A stretch of DNA of 42,118 nt from Acidobacteriota bacterium. Its GTDB lineage: Bacteria > Acidobacteriota > Blastocatellia > UBA7656. This document shows positions 41,800 through 42,118 of the stretch, piece after piece. The DNA is taken from positions 1 to 42,118 of the forward strand of contig JACQDB010000014.1 of NCBI GenBank assembly GCA_016201275.1, written 5' to 3'. Numbering within the stretch: position 1 is the first letter of the stretch; each line of letters begins with the position of its first letter. Under the pieces are notes generated by a model. That model saw only the letters and a program-made list of their open reading frames with translations, was not told the DNA's origin and ran no database searches. The translations under genes were made by a program, and so were the position numbers.

Positions 41800-41904
41800 A
41801 CGACAACCTGCGAAGAGCGATTGCGTATCAAGGGCGGCGCTGAAGAATATCGCAGGCGAGCAAGGCCGAGATACGCGAGCGGTATATTTTTTGTGACTAC
41901 ATAG

Positions 41905-42118
41905 CCTGGTTGAAAATTGCCGGTCGCTTCGTTTTTGCGCCAAAGGCGCACAGGAGGTTAGCCAGTGGTAGCGCCATGGGAATTCGTTTTTGCGCCAGAG
42001 GCGCACAGGAGATTAGCCCGTGGTGAAGCCACGGGAAGGCGCAGGCGGCTTGGCGGTCGCGCTCTGAAAGAGCGCCGGAGGCTTGCAGCAATCCATCTCC
42101 TGCACCCTTTCAGGGCGC
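41905..42118 (-). repeat. Large dispersed repeat block, opposite orientation to 7741-7976
   Basis: This block is nearly the reverse complement of 7741-7840 plus the repeat end at 7945-7976. It has the sequence ttgaaaattgccggtcgctt, then tttgcgcc-aaaggcgca, gggaattcg, the hairpin gcccgtggtgaagccacgggaa, ggcgcaggcggcttggcggtcgcgc and at the window end ctgcaccctttcagggcgc. Tandem variation (gccaaaggcgcacagg and gccagaggcgcacagg) is again visible. It has no coding capacity and is cut by the window edge. Confidence 0.8.

Overview
The window is a chromosomal stretch of an uncultured-type Gram-negative bacterium. The combination of genes points to Acidobacteriota, probably Blastocatellia-like: a stressosome operon joined to two-component proteins, a pilB-pilT-pilC run, a bactofilin, an exported M1 aminopeptidase with HEAT repeats, RRM proteins, and many short palindromic repeats. 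This placement is inference; there is no rRNA or marker gene to prove it. About 30 protein genes are supportable. I see no tRNA, rRNA or CRISPR array.

Layout. 1-2.6 kb: two paralogous secreted beta-propeller-like proteins, one cut short. 3.3-5.4 kb: a PIN toxin-antitoxin pair sitting between a gene for an M24 aminopeptidase and a duplicated fragment of that gene's 3' end. 5.6-9.6 kb: a secreted subtilisin, an 850-bp repeat-rich gap, and the site-2 protease RseP. 9.8-19.8 kb (all minus strand): the main regulatory locus. Transcription enters at rsbR (19776), then rsbS, rsbT, a phosphatase with an RsbT-like domain, and a histidine kinase with an RsbT-like domain, with ATGA overlaps. Further downstream lie four proteins with nine receiver domains, arranged as two tandem copies of a two-gene module. 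20.2-24.7 kb: M1 aminopeptidase, DUF2911 protein, two small proteins and an RRM protein. 24.9-27.3 kb: two amidohydrolases ending in a strong terminator. 27.4-29.6 kb: an unknown protein and an exported alkaline-phosphatase-superfamily enzyme. 30.1-34.6 kb: pilB, pilT, pilC (type IV pilus motors and platform). 35.3-39.0 kb: a V4R-like protein, an alpha/beta hydrolase, pyrF and a bactofilin. 39.5-41.8 kb: an inositol-monophosphatase-like protein and an aldose 1-epimerase.

How genes work together. The stressosome set should sense a stress through RsbR/RsbS and release RsbT. The PP2C phosphatase resets the complex, and the kinase (itself carrying an RsbT-like domain) may pass the signal to the receiver proteins. 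No sigma factor, anti-sigma factor, GGDEF or DNA-binding output is encoded here, so the final output is unknown. The receiver array includes a hybrid kinase and a receiver protein with a C-terminal Cys/His cluster.

The second theme is non-coding. The intergenic spaces hold at least seven families of short inverted-repeat (MITE-like) elements, several present more than once in the window. They include a 102-bp element with perfect 13-bp ends in two equal-length copies, a roughly 115-bp element in three copies, and a palindromic heptamer array between pilB and pilT.
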